From: Clostridium sp. CAG:465
GTDB lineage: Bacteria; Bacillota; Clostridia; TANB77; CAG-465
Length of the DNA: 60,084 nt
Assembly: GCA_000433755.1 (NCBI GenBank)
Contig: FR891255.1
Span: 1-60,084 of the forward strand
Reading direction: 5' to 3'
Translations under genes and position numbers: made by a program
Shown: positions 50,560-59,491 of the stretch, piece by piece
Numbering within the stretch: position 1 is the first letter of the stretch
Layout of the letters: the number at the start of each line of letters is the position of its first letter
Notes under the pieces: model-generated
Database searches by the model: none
Seen by the model: only the letters and a program-made list of their open reading frames with translations
What the model was told of the DNA's origin: nothing

Positions 50560-51649
50560 TAATGAAATAAAAGAAAAATTAAATATAAAATATGGTAATA
50601 AAGTATATAATTATGATTTTTCATATAAAGAAGATGTTATTGAGTATTTAAAGAGATATAGTGATGATTATATAATTTTAACAAGGTTAGATTTACCGGG
50701 AAATATAAGCTATAAAGAGTATATTTTAAGCCTTAAAAAGTTAAGTAATAAAAGTAAAATAGTTATAATTTTAAACAAATTAAATATTGATGATAGAAAA
50801 TTTTTGTATGCAAATGAAATTTTTAATATTATAGAAGGAAATGAAATTGATATAGATGTTATATATAATCAAATTGAAACAGAAGATAAGGTAGTATATA
50901 AGACAATATATAAAAAACCAAATGAAAATAATACCAGAAGAAGTATAGCAGTACTTGGGACAAATGGAGCTGGTAAATCATTTGTATCTTATTTAATTGC
51001 AAATAGCATTGCTAAATATACTAAAAAGGACATAGCACTGATTAGTATGGATTCAAAAAATTCATGTCAAGAGATTTTAGGTAATATTAATTGTATTGAC
51101 TATGAAACAAGTGAGTATATAAATGAAATATCAAAAAATGAAGAAAATGTAGAAAAGTATGTAAATCAGTCTGATTATTACAAAAATTTATGGTATATTA
51201 TTTCAAAAAATAATTATAATCAAAAAAATAACAATAATATAAATATTAAAAAGTTTATTGAAAATTTAGAAAATAAATATAACTATGTTGTTTTTGATAC
51301 ATCAACTTGTTATTTAAATACTGATGTTAGTCAGTTAATAGACTGGGTCGATGAAATAATTTTTGTTATTAATCCAAATTATATTAGTTTAAAACAGGCA
51401 AAATTTCTTTTAGATTTTTTAAGTAATAGTTTAAATGTGAAAAATAACAAAATAAAGATTGTTGTAAATAAAATAGGAGAGTTTTCACTAGATATAAGGC
51501 AAATAAAATCGATTTTAAAACTTGATAATAAAATAATGAATATTAAATATTTAAAAATGCTAGAGGGGTATATTAATGGAATTATTTATGATAATGTATT
51601 TTGTCATAAACTCCAAGAAAGATTGTTTGAATTTTTATCAATTAAATAA
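50525..51649 (+). CDS. CpaE/ParA-like ATPase with receiver-like N-terminus
   Basis: About 370 residues. N-terminal ~115 resemble an atypical receiver domain (IKILVALDNNEIKEKL, YIILTRLDLPGNISYKEY). The ATPase part has a Walker A-like SIAVLGTNGAGKSFVSYL and YNYVVFDTSTCYL, then EIIFVINPNYISLKQAKFL, the MinD/ParA order, as in pilus-assembly CpaE/TadZ. The GTG start at 50525 overlaps its AAGGTG site. An AUA at 50534 has better spacing and gives (M)KILVALD, so the start is uncertain. Confidence 0.72.
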   Translation: MIVIKILVALDNNEIKEKLNIKYGNKVYNYDFSYKEDVIEYLKRYSDDYIILTRLDLPGNISYKEYILSLKKLSNKSKIVIILNKLNIDDRKFLYANEIFNIIEGNEIDIDVIYNQIETEDKVVYKTIYKKPNENNTRRSIAVLGTNGAGKSFVSYLIANSIAKYTKKDIALISMDSKNSCQEILGNINCIDYETSEYINEISKNEENVEKYVNQSDYYKNLWYIISKNNYNQKNNNNINIKKFIENLENKYNYVVFDTSTCYLNTDVSQLIDWVDEIIFVINPNYISLKQAKFLLDFLSNSLNVKNNKIKIVVNKIGEFSLDIRQIKSILKLDNKIMNIKYLKMLEGYINGIIYDNVFCHKLQERLFEFLSIK

Positions 51650-51670
51650 AATAGTAGGAAGGTGATTTTA

Positions 51671-52387
51671 ATGGAAAATGTTATAAGTTTAAATAAAGAT
51701 ATAGATGAAAAACTTAGTTTTCAAGAAGAAAGAAATAGAAATGAATATTCTAATACAGTAGCAAAAGTTGTAGATAATAGTATCGGTTATATTATAAAAG
51801 CTCTTCCTGTAAATGAGAATATAAAACAAATAGCTTTAGATGTAAAAGATGCATTTAAGACAGGAAATTTTAAAGAGATAGTAAAAACAGCTGTAAAAAG
51901 TAGTATAAAAGAGGGATTAGAAATTTTAAATTTACCTAAAAATGTTATTTCTGATATAACCAAGATAAGTAAAATTGCATTTAGTGGAGGTTTATCATCT
52001 GCATTATCAGCTGGTATTGATATAATTTCAAAGAAATATTTGAAGAATAATATTTTTTCTTCTGTATTATTTAAAATTACAAATGAAATGAAAAATTATG
52101 TTTTTAGTAAGGATTTTAAAATTAAGATAGATAATAATATAAATAAGCTTCTTGAAAAAAATAATAAATTCAATGATCTATGTCAAAAATGGTATGAATC
52201 ATATGAAAAGTTTGATTTATTTAACATGAACAGTTTGTGTAAAAGCATTAAGAATATGCAAAAGCATATTGTAAATGATAAGGATTGTAAGGTACAATCA
52301 GATATAATTGAGAATATGACTAATTTAATAAATACAAAAAATTCTAAGCTTTCTCCAATTCAAATGCAAATATGTAATAATATATAA
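51671..52387 (+). CDS. Helical protein of the VirB4/CpaE operon, unknown
   Basis: 238 residues from ATG 51671 (GGAAGGTGATTTTA before it). No family recognised. A central stretch of small residues (ISKIAFSGGLSSALSAGIDI) could contact membrane or a partner helix; the rest is amphipathic helix (KTAVKSSIKEGLEILNLP, LLEKNNKFNDLCQKWYESY). Last gene of the Spo0A-box operon. A candidate substrate or scaffold by position only. Confidence 0.65.
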   Translation: MENVISLNKDIDEKLSFQEERNRNEYSNTVAKVVDNSIGYIIKALPVNENIKQIALDVKDAFKTGNFKEIVKTAVKSSIKEGLEILNLPKNVISDITKISKIAFSGGLSSALSAGIDIISKKYLKNNIFSSVLFKITNEMKNYVFSKDFKIKIDNNINKLLEKNNKFNDLCQKWYESYEKFDLFNMNSLCKSIKNMQKHIVNDKDCKVQSDIIENMTNLINTKNSKLSPIQMQICNNI

Positions 52388-52421
52388 TAATATATAATTT
52401 GACATTTTATTACAAAATGTA

Positions 52422-52451
52422 TTGCATAATCTATCTTATTTGTTGTATAAT
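52422..52451 (+). promoter_or_regulatory. Sigma-A promoter of the CapA-like gene
   Basis: TTGCAT (52422-52427), 18-bp spacer, TATAAT (52446-52451), 38 bp before the start codon. This implies the gene is not simply part of the preceding operon. Confidence 0.65.
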
Positions 52452-52489
52452 AACTCTGAATATATCAAAAAATATATTAGGGAGGATAT

Positions 52490-53791
52490 ATGAGGACAGG
52501 AAGAAATGGAAATGATTTTAACAGTGAGGATAGAATACAATACAATAAAAATAAAACAGGGAAAAATAAATTAGAAAGAAAACATATAATAAAAATGGTC
52601 GTTTGGCTTGTTATTGCTATATTTACTATTTATCAAGTATATTCTTTAGTAATGTATACTTTAGGAAAAAAAGATAAAGAAAAAATGTGGTTATACAATT
52701 CAGTTAACAGTGTTATGAATGTTTTCTTTAAGAAAGCTGATAAATCAACTACAGAAAATTATAGCTTGAAATTTGCAGGATTAGGTGATATATACTTAAC
52801 TAGTTCAATTATTAATTCATCTAAATCAGGAAATACTTATGATTTTAGTGAAGGAATAGAAAATGTTAAGGAAAAATTAAACAATTTTGATGTTGTTGTT
52901 GCAAGCCTATCTACTCCAGTTGCTGACAAATCTTTAGGTTATAGTAATAAGAGTGTGTATAATGCTCCAACCCAGTTATTAGATACTTTAAAAGAACTCA
53001 ATATCTCTGCAGTAGCTACTGCAACAGATCATGCAATGGATAAAAGAGAAAAGGGTGTTATAAATACAATAAATAATTTAAAAGAAGCATCTATCCAACA
53101 AGTTGGAATAAATGAAAGTGAAGAAAGAAATAAACCTTTAGTTATTTCTAAAAATGAAATAAATATTGGAATATTATCGTATGCAACTAAATCTAATGTT
53201 AAAATAGCTAATGGCCAAAAGTATTTAGTTAATACATTAAATGAAGATGATATAAAAAGTGATATTGAATATTTAAATTCAAAAAATGTTGATTATATAA
53301 TAGCATACCTAAATGATCCAAATGAAGATAGTCTTCTTACTTCAGGTGAGCAAAAACAAAATGTTGAGTTGTTATTTAATAATGGAGTAAATGTAGTTCT
53401 TGGAACAGGTTCAATGGCTGTTCAAGGACAAGTAGAAGATCAGGTACAAGTTAATGATGAAAAAACAAATCATATTTATTCAATATATTCTTTAGGAGAT
53501 TTTTTTGGTACTTATGCATCAGATGATAATAGATCAAGTGTTATTGCAAATATAGAGTTTACAAAAAAAATTAAGAAAAACAAAAAGGGAGAAATTATAG
53601 ATACAGTTGTTGATATGAAAGTAAACACTCCTATTTTTGTTTGGACTAATTTTTCTTCTAAAAATATAAAAACTATGTATATAATGCAAGATGAAATAAA
53701 TAATTATAACGCTGGAAATTCAAACTTAACTTCAAAAGAGTATAATAAATTAGTATCAGCAAATGATAGATTAAAAGGATTATTTAAATAG
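52490..53791 (+). CDS. CapA-family (PGA synthesis-like) membrane-anchored protein
   Basis: 433 residues: basic N-terminus, one membrane helix at about 35-58 (MVVWLVIAIFTIYQVYSLV) and an extracytoplasmic domain. FAGLGDIYLTSSI replaces the usual GDI/GDIM metal motif region of CapA; later NFDVVVASLSTPV and VNVVLGTGSMAVQG correspond to VxNLE and GHxxH-like strands with key His lost. So the metal site may be degenerate. Role unknown. GGAGGATAT precedes the ATG. Confidence 0.75.
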   Translation: MRTGRNGNDFNSEDRIQYNKNKTGKNKLERKHIIKMVVWLVIAIFTIYQVYSLVMYTLGKKDKEKMWLYNSVNSVMNVFFKKADKSTTENYSLKFAGLGDIYLTSSIINSSKSGNTYDFSEGIENVKEKLNNFDVVVASLSTPVADKSLGYSNKSVYNAPTQLLDTLKELNISAVATATDHAMDKREKGVINTINNLKEASIQQVGINESEERNKPLVISKNEINIGILSYATKSNVKIANGQKYLVNTLNEDDIKSDIEYLNSKNVDYIIAYLNDPNEDSLLTSGEQKQNVELLFNNGVNVVLGTGSMAVQGQVEDQVQVNDEKTNHIYSIYSLGDFFGTYASDDNRSSVIANIEFTKKIKKNKKGEIIDTVVDMKVNTPIFVWTNFSSKNIKTMYIMQDEINNYNAGNSNLTSKEYNKLVSANDRLKGLFK

Positions 53792-53801
53792 TAGATAAAA
53801 T

Positions 53802-53845
53802 AAAAGCAAAATGTTAATATAAAATATTGGCATTTTGCTTTTTTT
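53802..53845 (+). terminator. Terminator after the CapA-like gene
   Basis: AAAAGCAAAATG / CATTTTGCTTTT inverted repeat with a 17-nt loop and a run of seven T. Confidence 0.75.
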
Positions 53846-53883
53846 GTTATATAATGAAATAAGAAAGGACAAGGTGATAATAA

Positions 53884-54222
53884 ATGAATTTTTATGATAA
53901 AGTACATGAAATGGTAAGAGCCTTTAAAGATACACCTGAATTTAGAGAATATGTAGAATTAAAGAACAAATTAAAAGAGGAAAAAGATGCATATGATAGG
54001 TTAAAGGATTTTAAAGAAAGACAAAAAAATTATCAAATGGAATATATTGATGGAAAAGAACAAAGTAAAGAAAAGTTAGATGAAATGCAAAATCTTTACT
54101 CAATTGTTATACAAAATGAAACATCAAGAAAACTACTTGAAAATGAAATGAAAATAAATGTTATGCTTGCTGATATGCAAAAAATAATTGGAGATGCTTT
54201 AAAAGATATTATAGATTTTTAA
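53884..54222 (+). CDS. YlbF/YmcA family regulator
   Basis: 112 residues, long helical protein: MNFYDKVHEMVRAFKDTPEF, YVELKNKLKEEKDAYDRLK and the C-terminal LLENEMKINVMLADMQKIIG. YlbF, YmcA and YaaT form a complex that acts with RNase Y and aids Spo0A activation in Bacillus. AAGGTGATAATAA precedes the ATG. It lies upstream of a YugP-like gene. Confidence 0.85.
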   Translation: MNFYDKVHEMVRAFKDTPEFREYVELKNKLKEEKDAYDRLKDFKERQKNYQMEYIDGKEQSKEKLDEMQNLYSIVIQNETSRKLLENEMKINVMLADMQKIIGDALKDIIDF

Positions 54223-54232
54223 GGGGTTTTAT

Positions 54233-54874
54233 ATGAGTTTTTTTGATAATATAAAGGTATTTAATAAAAAGAGTAGTATTAGAAAAGAAGTTGATGATAT
54301 AATAGGAAAACTTCCTAGTAGTGATATTATTGCAAAGGATATTTTAAATAAATTAGATAATAAAAAAACTAAATCTATTTTCGATAAAGATATAAAAGGA
54401 AACTATTACGTATATCTTAATAATACTATATATCTTTCAGATAGGCAAAATGAAAAAAGTAATTATGAAAGGTTGTGTGTTATAGCACATGAATGTATAC
54501 ATTCTATACAACCTAAAATACTACAAAATTTAAATTTTATTCTTTCAAATTTGGAGGTTGTAATATTTGTTGTATATTTACTATTATTTTTTCTTAAAGT
54601 AAACATACAAAAATTTTATTTAGTATATTTAATTATTGCTATTTTTCCATTAGTTATAAGAACTATTCTTGAACTATGGGCAATAAGTAGAGCGCCAAAA
54701 TTATCAAAAGAATATTTAGAAGAAAAAAATGTTGATGAAATTAATGTAAAAAAAGTGGAAAATGTGTATAATTTTTCAACTAAGCTTTTAACTCCTTTTG
54801 CACTAATTCAAATGTTTTTTTGGAAAATCCTAAGAATAATTGCAATAACATTAATTACATTTTATAAATTTTAA
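54233..54874 (+). CDS. YugP-like membrane zinc metallopeptidase
   Basis: 213 residues. An N-terminal soluble part ends in VIAHECIHSIQPKI, an HExxH zinc motif (H-E-C-I-H). Then come hydrophobic helices (VVIFVVYLLLFFLKV, YLIIAIFPLVIRTIL) and a downstream Glu in ELWAISRAPKL that could be the third ligand. This order resembles YugP/zinc-peptidase-2 proteins, although shorter. Substrate unknown. Confidence 0.6.
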   Translation: MSFFDNIKVFNKKSSIRKEVDDIIGKLPSSDIIAKDILNKLDNKKTKSIFDKDIKGNYYVYLNNTIYLSDRQNEKSNYERLCVIAHECIHSIQPKILQNLNFILSNLEVVIFVVYLLLFFLKVNIQKFYLVYLIIAIFPLVIRTILELWAISRAPKLSKEYLEEKNVDEINVKKVENVYNFSTKLLTPFALIQMFFWKILRIIAITLITFYKF

Positions 54875-54919
54875 AATAATAAACAAGCAATACTAATATA
54901 TTTAAATATAGGTGATGTT

Positions 54920-55066
54920 ATGAAACTCTCATTTAAACAGAAAGCTATATTATATATTAGTATTGTTTTTTTTCTACTTATTGCTTTGTACTCAAATACT
55001 TTTTTAAAAGGAAGGAAAAATTTAGAAGTTTATACTATGACACAAAACGTAAATATATATCCATAA
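54920..55066 (+). CDS. Small single-span membrane protein
   Basis: 48 residues, below usual cut-offs. GGTGATGTT lies before ATG 54920. Basic start MKLSFKQK, one membrane helix (ILYISIVFFLLIALYS), then a short polar tail ending VNIYP. It sits 5' of cwlD with a separate ribosome site. Coding status is moderate. Confidence 0.4.
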   Translation: MKLSFKQKAILYISIVFFLLIALYSNTFLKGRKNLEVYTMTQNVNIYP

Positions 55067-55135
55067 TATAAAATCGATAAAATTTAACATAGTATTTTTA
55101 TATAATAGATACATATATATGTATAAGGTGGTAAA

Positions 55136-55856
55136 ATGAATAAATCTAATTTGTATAAAAGACTAATATTTGTTAGCTTTTTGGTATGTTTATCTATGAG
55201 CTTTTTTTGTGTTAGTAATATTATGAATAATAAAGTAATCCCAACTAATGCCCTTCCTATTACAAATAAAATAGTTGTTTTAGATGCGGGTCATGGTAAA
55301 CCAGATGAAGGGGCTGTACGGCTTTAACGGAACAACAGAAGAAAAAATTAATTTGGATATTACACTAAAAATACAGAAATTAATAGAGCAAAGTGGAGGA
55401 AAAGTTGTACTTACTAGAAGTGATGAGAATGGGATTTATTCAAATGATTTAAAAGGAATAAGAAATTTAAAAATAAGTGATACTAAAAATAGAGTTGAAA
55501 TAGGCAACAACAGTAATGCAGATATTTTTGTATCAATTCATTTAAACAAATTTCCATCATCACAATCATATAGTGGATGGCAGACCTTTTATCAAAAAAA
55601 AAGTGACGATAGCAAGATACTTGCAAATGCCATTCAAGTAAATTTAAACAAAAATATAGAGAAAGAAAATAATAGACAAATTATGCCAATTTCAAATATA
55701 TATATTATGGATCATGTGGAGGTTCCATCAGTTATTGTTGAATGTGGTTTTTTATCTAATCCAGAGGAGTGTGAAAATTTAAAAACAGAGTCATATCAAA
55801 ATAAAGTTGCATGGGGAATATACTTAGGATTACAAGAATATTTCAAAGATAAATAA
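55136..55856 (+). pseudogene. cwlD: CwlD N-acetylmuramoyl-L-alanine amidase, frameshifted
   Basis: Two phases together make a full CwlD. 55136-55327 encodes a signal-anchor (LIFVSFLVCLSMSFFCV) and VVLDAGHGKPDEGAV, then runs off into a stop. Another phase continues GFNGTTEEKINLDITLKIQ, NADIFVSIHLNKFPSS and VPSVIVECGFLSNPEEC to 55856. Removing one base near 55319 restores a continuous frame. CwlD makes the muramic-lactam of spore cortex, needed for germination, so a true loss would matter. A sequencing error is possible. GGTGGTAAA precedes the ATG. Confidence 0.85.
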
Positions 55857-55916
55857 TTGACTTTTTTTTATACATATGTTATTTTAAATATAACATATGT
55901 ATTTTTTGGAGGAAAA

Positions 55917-56369
55917 ATGAACAGTAAATTTATGGAAGTAGCTTTAAAAGAGGCAAAAAAAGCATATAAACTTAATGAAGTACCTGTTGGAGCAGTGATT
56001 GTTAAGGACAATGTTATTATTTCTAAAGCATATAATTTGAGGGAAAAAAACAGCTCTAGTCTTTCACATGCAGAAATTTTATGTATAAAAAAAGCTTGTA
56101 AAAAACTTGGAACATGGAGATTAGAAGGCTGTGATATGTATGTAACACTTGAACCATGTGCAATGTGTGCAGGGGCACTTACACAATCTAGAATAAACAA
56201 AGTATATATTGGAGCAAAAGATGAAAAAAATGGATGCGTAGGATCTATTGCCAATATATTAGATATAAATACAACTCATAAAGTAAAATATGAATATCTT
56301 GAAGATACTAGAGAGTGTTCATTAATACTCACAAATTTTTTTAAAGAGTTAAGAAAAAAGAAAAAATAG
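55917..56369 (+). CDS. tadA: tRNA-specific adenosine deaminase TadA
   Basis: 150 residues from ATG 55917 (TTGGAGGAAAA before it). Zinc deaminase motifs LSHAEILCIKKACK (HAE) and LEPCAMCAGALTQSRI (PCxxC). Converts A34 to inosine in tRNA-Arg(ACG), a substrate encoded in this window at 58457-58533. Confidence 0.95.
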   Translation: MNSKFMEVALKEAKKAYKLNEVPVGAVIVKDNVIISKAYNLREKNSSSLSHAEILCIKKACKKLGTWRLEGCDMYVTLEPCAMCAGALTQSRINKVYIGAKDEKNGCVGSIANILDINTTHKVKYEYLEDTRECSLILTNFFKELRKKKK

Positions 56370-56475
56370 AAGAACATTTTATGGAAAATTAGAGAAAAAA
56401 GTTGTACAATTTATATTCAAAAAGAAATATAAAATATTAAACAAAATTATTTTAAAATTATATTGAGGTGTTTTT

Positions 56476-58065
56476 ATGATGTATCCATTTAAAGTACTAA
56501 ATAAAAAAAAGTATACATTATGTTTTATAAATGCTTTTTTAGAAAATGTATTTTTATATATAATGCCGGTTATATTATCTATATTTTTAACAATACCATT
56601 TAATTTAGAAAAATTTAAATGGCTAATTATACTTACTATTGCAATTAAAATGTTAGAAATATTTTTTAATATATTATGGAATACCAAAGTAGAACCTTTT
56701 CTTGAAGTTAGCAAAAAAGATTTACAAATAGCTTATTTTAAAAGATTATGCAATATGAATATATCTAGAATAAATAATACTCATACAGGTTATCTAAAAA
56801 AGCAATTAGATATAATAAGTGAAGAAACAGTTTCTTTACTTGATGAAATAATGATGACAGTAAATGGATTTGGCGTAGCTATTACTATATTTCTAATTCA
56901 AGTATGGACACAAAGTTATATTATGTTTATATTATGTTTAATTTTTACGGTTATTATTGTAGTTTATAATGTTATAATTACAAAATCAAATGTTAGCATT
57001 CAAGAAAAATATAATGATACAAATGCAAAATATAATGCAACTGCTGTTGATTTTTTACAAAATGTTAAAATAGTGAAAAATTTTGATGCCATAAATTATG
57101 CAATACGAACAATGAATGAAAAATTTGATGTCGTAAAAAATCCATTAAAAAAATCTCATATATTCCATTCAATGAGATCCGATGGTATTAATGCATTAGT
57201 TTATATAATGTATGCAATTATATTAGTTAGTTTATTTTTTAGAATGAAAAATGGTGATGATGTATTTAGTTATATTGTATTCTATTCTTCTATGTTTAGT
57301 GGATTAAATGTTGAATTAAAAGGTGTTGCATCTTTATTTATTCATTATAATAAATTTAAATCTGCAAATAATCAAATAGAAAAAATTATTATAGAAGAAG
57401 AACCACAAAATAAAATTAGAAATTGGAATAATATAACTCTTAAAAATATTGAATTTAAATATAATGATGAAAGTAATACTGTTATTAAAGTACCAAATTT
57501 TTCGTTAAATAAGAAAGATAAAATTAGTATTGTTGGTGAATCAGGTCAAGGTAAATCAACATTTTTGTCTTTATTTTGTAGATTTTATGATGTCGATAAT
57601 AAAAAATATTTGACAGATGGGACTCCAACATCAAAAGCTCCTGATATTGCTTATATCTCCCAACAATCCGATTTATTTGATTTAACCATTAAAGAAAATT
57701 TATGTTTAGGTAAAAGGATCCCAAATGAAATATTAAATGAATATTTAAAAAATGCTGGATTAGATGAATGGATAAATAATTTAGAGAAAGGATTAGATAC
57801 CATTGTTGGTGAAAAAGGAATTAAATTATCAGCAGGACAAAAACAGCGCTTAAATATAATAAGAGGAATTTTATTAAATAAAGATATTTATATTTTAGAT
57901 GAGCCTACATCAAATTTGGATAGTTTATCAGAGAATAAAATTTATGATATGATTAATAAGTACTTAAAAGATAAAACTTGCATTATTGTTACTCACAGGC
58001 CAAAGTTAACTGAAATATGTAATAAGCACTACTATTTTGATAAAAGGGTAATGAAAGAAAAATAG
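56476..58065 (+). CDS. ABC transporter, fused permease and ATPase (exporter type)
   Basis: 529 residues. Six-helix membrane domain at about 15-310, then ATPase with Walker A SIVGESGQGKSTFLSLF, Q-loop AYISQQSDLFD, signature IKLSAGQKQRLNIIRGIL, Walker B DIYILDEPTSNLDS and H-loop IIVTHRPK. A half-transporter that must dimerise. Substrate unknown. GAGGTG precedes ATG ATG. Stands alone. Confidence 0.88.
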   Translation: MMYPFKVLNKKKYTLCFINAFLENVFLYIMPVILSIFLTIPFNLEKFKWLIILTIAIKMLEIFFNILWNTKVEPFLEVSKKDLQIAYFKRLCNMNISRINNTHTGYLKKQLDIISEETVSLLDEIMMTVNGFGVAITIFLIQVWTQSYIMFILCLIFTVIIVVYNVIITKSNVSIQEKYNDTNAKYNATAVDFLQNVKIVKNFDAINYAIRTMNEKFDVVKNPLKKSHIFHSMRSDGINALVYIMYAIILVSLFFRMKNGDDVFSYIVFYSSMFSGLNVELKGVASLFIHYNKFKSANNQIEKIIIEEEPQNKIRNWNNITLKNIEFKYNDESNTVIKVPNFSLNKKDKISIVGESGQGKSTFLSLFCRFYDVDNKKYLTDGTPTSKAPDIAYISQQSDLFDLTIKENLCLGKRIPNEILNEYLKNAGLDEWINNLEKGLDTIVGEKGIKLSAGQKQRLNIIRGILLNKDIYILDEPTSNLDSLSENKIYDMINKYLKDKTCIIVTHRPKLTEICNKHYYFDKRVMKEK

Positions 58066-58278
58066 TTTATGAATTATTTTCAAAAATTTAATAGTATATA
58101 TCATTGTTTAAGTTTGTTCATAAATTGTTTGAGATTGGTATAAATATAATTATTGAGTAAATTATAATTTTTAATTATAAAAATTAATATAATTATTAAA
58201 TCAAATAAAAAACTAACTATTTCTAGTTAGTAAATCTATTGATACTTGAATTTAGAAAGTTTAAGTATCATATTATAT
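58066..58278 (+). other. AT-rich gap, no gene seen
   Basis: No reading frame with a start context. An ACTAACTATTTCTAGTTAGT hairpin (about 58211-58230) may end the ABC transporter transcript or the tRNA-Arg(CCT) transcript. Confidence 0.4.
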
Positions 58279-58355
58279 TGGTGTTCTTGGGCAGAATCGA
58301 ACTGCCGACCTTTCGCTTAGGAGGCGAACGCTCTATCCTACTGAGCTACAAGAAC
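58279..58355 (-). tRNA. tRNA-Arg (anticodon CCT)
   Basis: On the minus strand, acceptor GTTCTTG pairs with CAAGAAC. D arm AGCTCAGTAGGATAGAGC. Anticodon stem TTCGC/GCGAA with loop CTCCTAA gives CCT. T arm GGCAGTTCGATTCTGCC and encoded CCA. Confidence 0.96.
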
Positions 58356-58456
58356 AAATATATACTATATTATATCAAATAATATGTTTTTTTCAATAAC
58401 TTTTATCAAAAAAGATTGAATTATTTAGTAAATTAATGTATAATATTAATATGCGT

Positions 58457-58533
58457 GTAGCTATAGCTCAACTGGATAGAGCATCTGGCTACGAACCAGA
58501 AGGTTGCAGGTTCGAGTCCTGTTAGCTGCACCA
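58457..58533 (+). tRNA. tRNA-Arg (anticodon ACG)
   Basis: Acceptor GTAGCTA pairs with TAGCTGC (one G-T). D arm AGCTCAACTGGATAGAGC. Anticodon stem TCTGG/CCAGA with loop CTACGAA gives ACG, the inosine-modified TadA substrate. T arm CAGGTTCGAGTCCTG and CCA. Confidence 0.96.
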
Positions 58534-58573
58534 ACGACTTGTCTGTTCGAACGTTTATAGAACAGACGATACA

Positions 58574-58604
58574 AATATCATTCTGAAAAGGATGGTATTT
58601 TTTT
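58574..58604 (+). terminator. Terminator downstream of tRNA-Arg(ACG)
   Basis: AATATCATTC / GGATGGTATT hairpin (10 pairs including G-T) with loop TGAAAA and a run of T. A second palindrome GTCTGTTC...GAACAGAC lies just before it. Confidence 0.7.
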
Positions 58605-58659
58605 GTTGCAAAATTGCCATCCAAAAGGAAAGAATGGTGTTTGAAATGAAGATAATTAA

Positions 58660-59264
58660 GCAATAACTAGAACTTGGAAGGATTATACTAGAGAAAAACA
58701 AGCAGATTTAATAATGAAATATGTTGAAGTAGATATGATAGGTACAGTAATAGTAGTAAAACAAATTAATTTTAGAGACTCAATTTGTAAACCTTGTCAA
58801 GTATTATATGATAATGGTTATATTGATACAACAAAGCCAATGATATTAGGTAATGTGCTTGGTAGTGTAATGTTTAGTAACTATATACCAGAGGAAGAAG
58901 TCGGCGAAATTATTATGAGATTAAGACAATATTATGATGTTCATTATACAGAAGCAACCTACTACGTTGATAAGCAGATGTTTTATTTCAACTTTGCTAA
59001 AGACAATAGTGCTATTGTTAGAGTATTTCCTTTAGAAGATTACTATAAACTAGATCCAGATAATAAAATGGAAACTTATAAGTTTGGAATACTCTATATC
59101 AATTAAGAAGATGAATTTCAAATGCAAGAAATAGATACAGAATTTGATTATATTCTAGATGAAACAAATACAAGTGTAATTTACACAAAAGAGCCTACTC
59201 CTATTTCAGTAGGTGTAAAGCCAATAAAATTCTGAGAAGAAATGCAAGAAGAAACAAATTAACG
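58660..59264 (+). pseudogene. Decayed C-terminal fragment, probably of a large serine recombinase
   Basis: One phase is open from 58660, with no start until ATG 58714. It reads TRTWKDYTREKQADLIMKYV, VIVVKQINFRDSICKPC, MFSNYIPEEEVGEIIMRL and VRVFPLEDYYKLDP, then TAA at 59104. The same phase continues DTEFDYILDETNTSVIYT to a TGA near 59233 and a TAA. The WxxxTxxEKQxLIMxYVE and INFRxS pattern resembles C-terminal ends of Firmicute serine recombinases. The catalytic domain is absent. Family call is by memory and moderate at best. Confidence 0.5.
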
Positions 59265-59460
59265 TAGCACGTTTTGTTTTTGTGATAACAAAAATGAAAG
59301 TGGCAATAGTTAATTTGAATAAATTTTATCCATGTGGAGAAAATTTATTGCCTCGCAGAGCCCCGAGTTTTGAATGTAGGTCAAAACTCATAGGGGATTA
59401 GGACTTATGGACAAGGTCAAAGTTCTGGGATACGAAGAAAGTTCAAAAGGAGAAAAAGAA
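59265..59460 (+). other. Region after the recombinase remnant: hairpin and tiny frames
   Basis: Holds an inverted repeat CCCC-G-AGTTTTGA...TCAAAACT-CATA-GGGG (about 59355-59397) and two tiny frames: MKVAIVNLNKFYPCGENLL (59294-59401) and MDKVKVLGYEESSKGEKEN (59407-59493). GC is higher than in the surroundings. Looks like debris of the same mobile element. No function assigned. Confidence 0.35.
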
Positions 59461-59491
59461 AATAGGCAAAATACAAAGATTTCTGCCTATT
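59461..59491 (-). terminator. Terminator of the GNAT gene
   Basis: AATAGGCA / TGCCTATT perfect inverted repeat with a 15-nt loop at the end of the minus-strand gene, followed on that strand by TTTTCTTTTT. Confidence 0.7.

Noticed and set aside
58433..58663. Minus-strand 76-residue frame with LTGLEPATFWF
   Set aside because: Antisense of tRNA-Arg(ACG), the same type of artefact.
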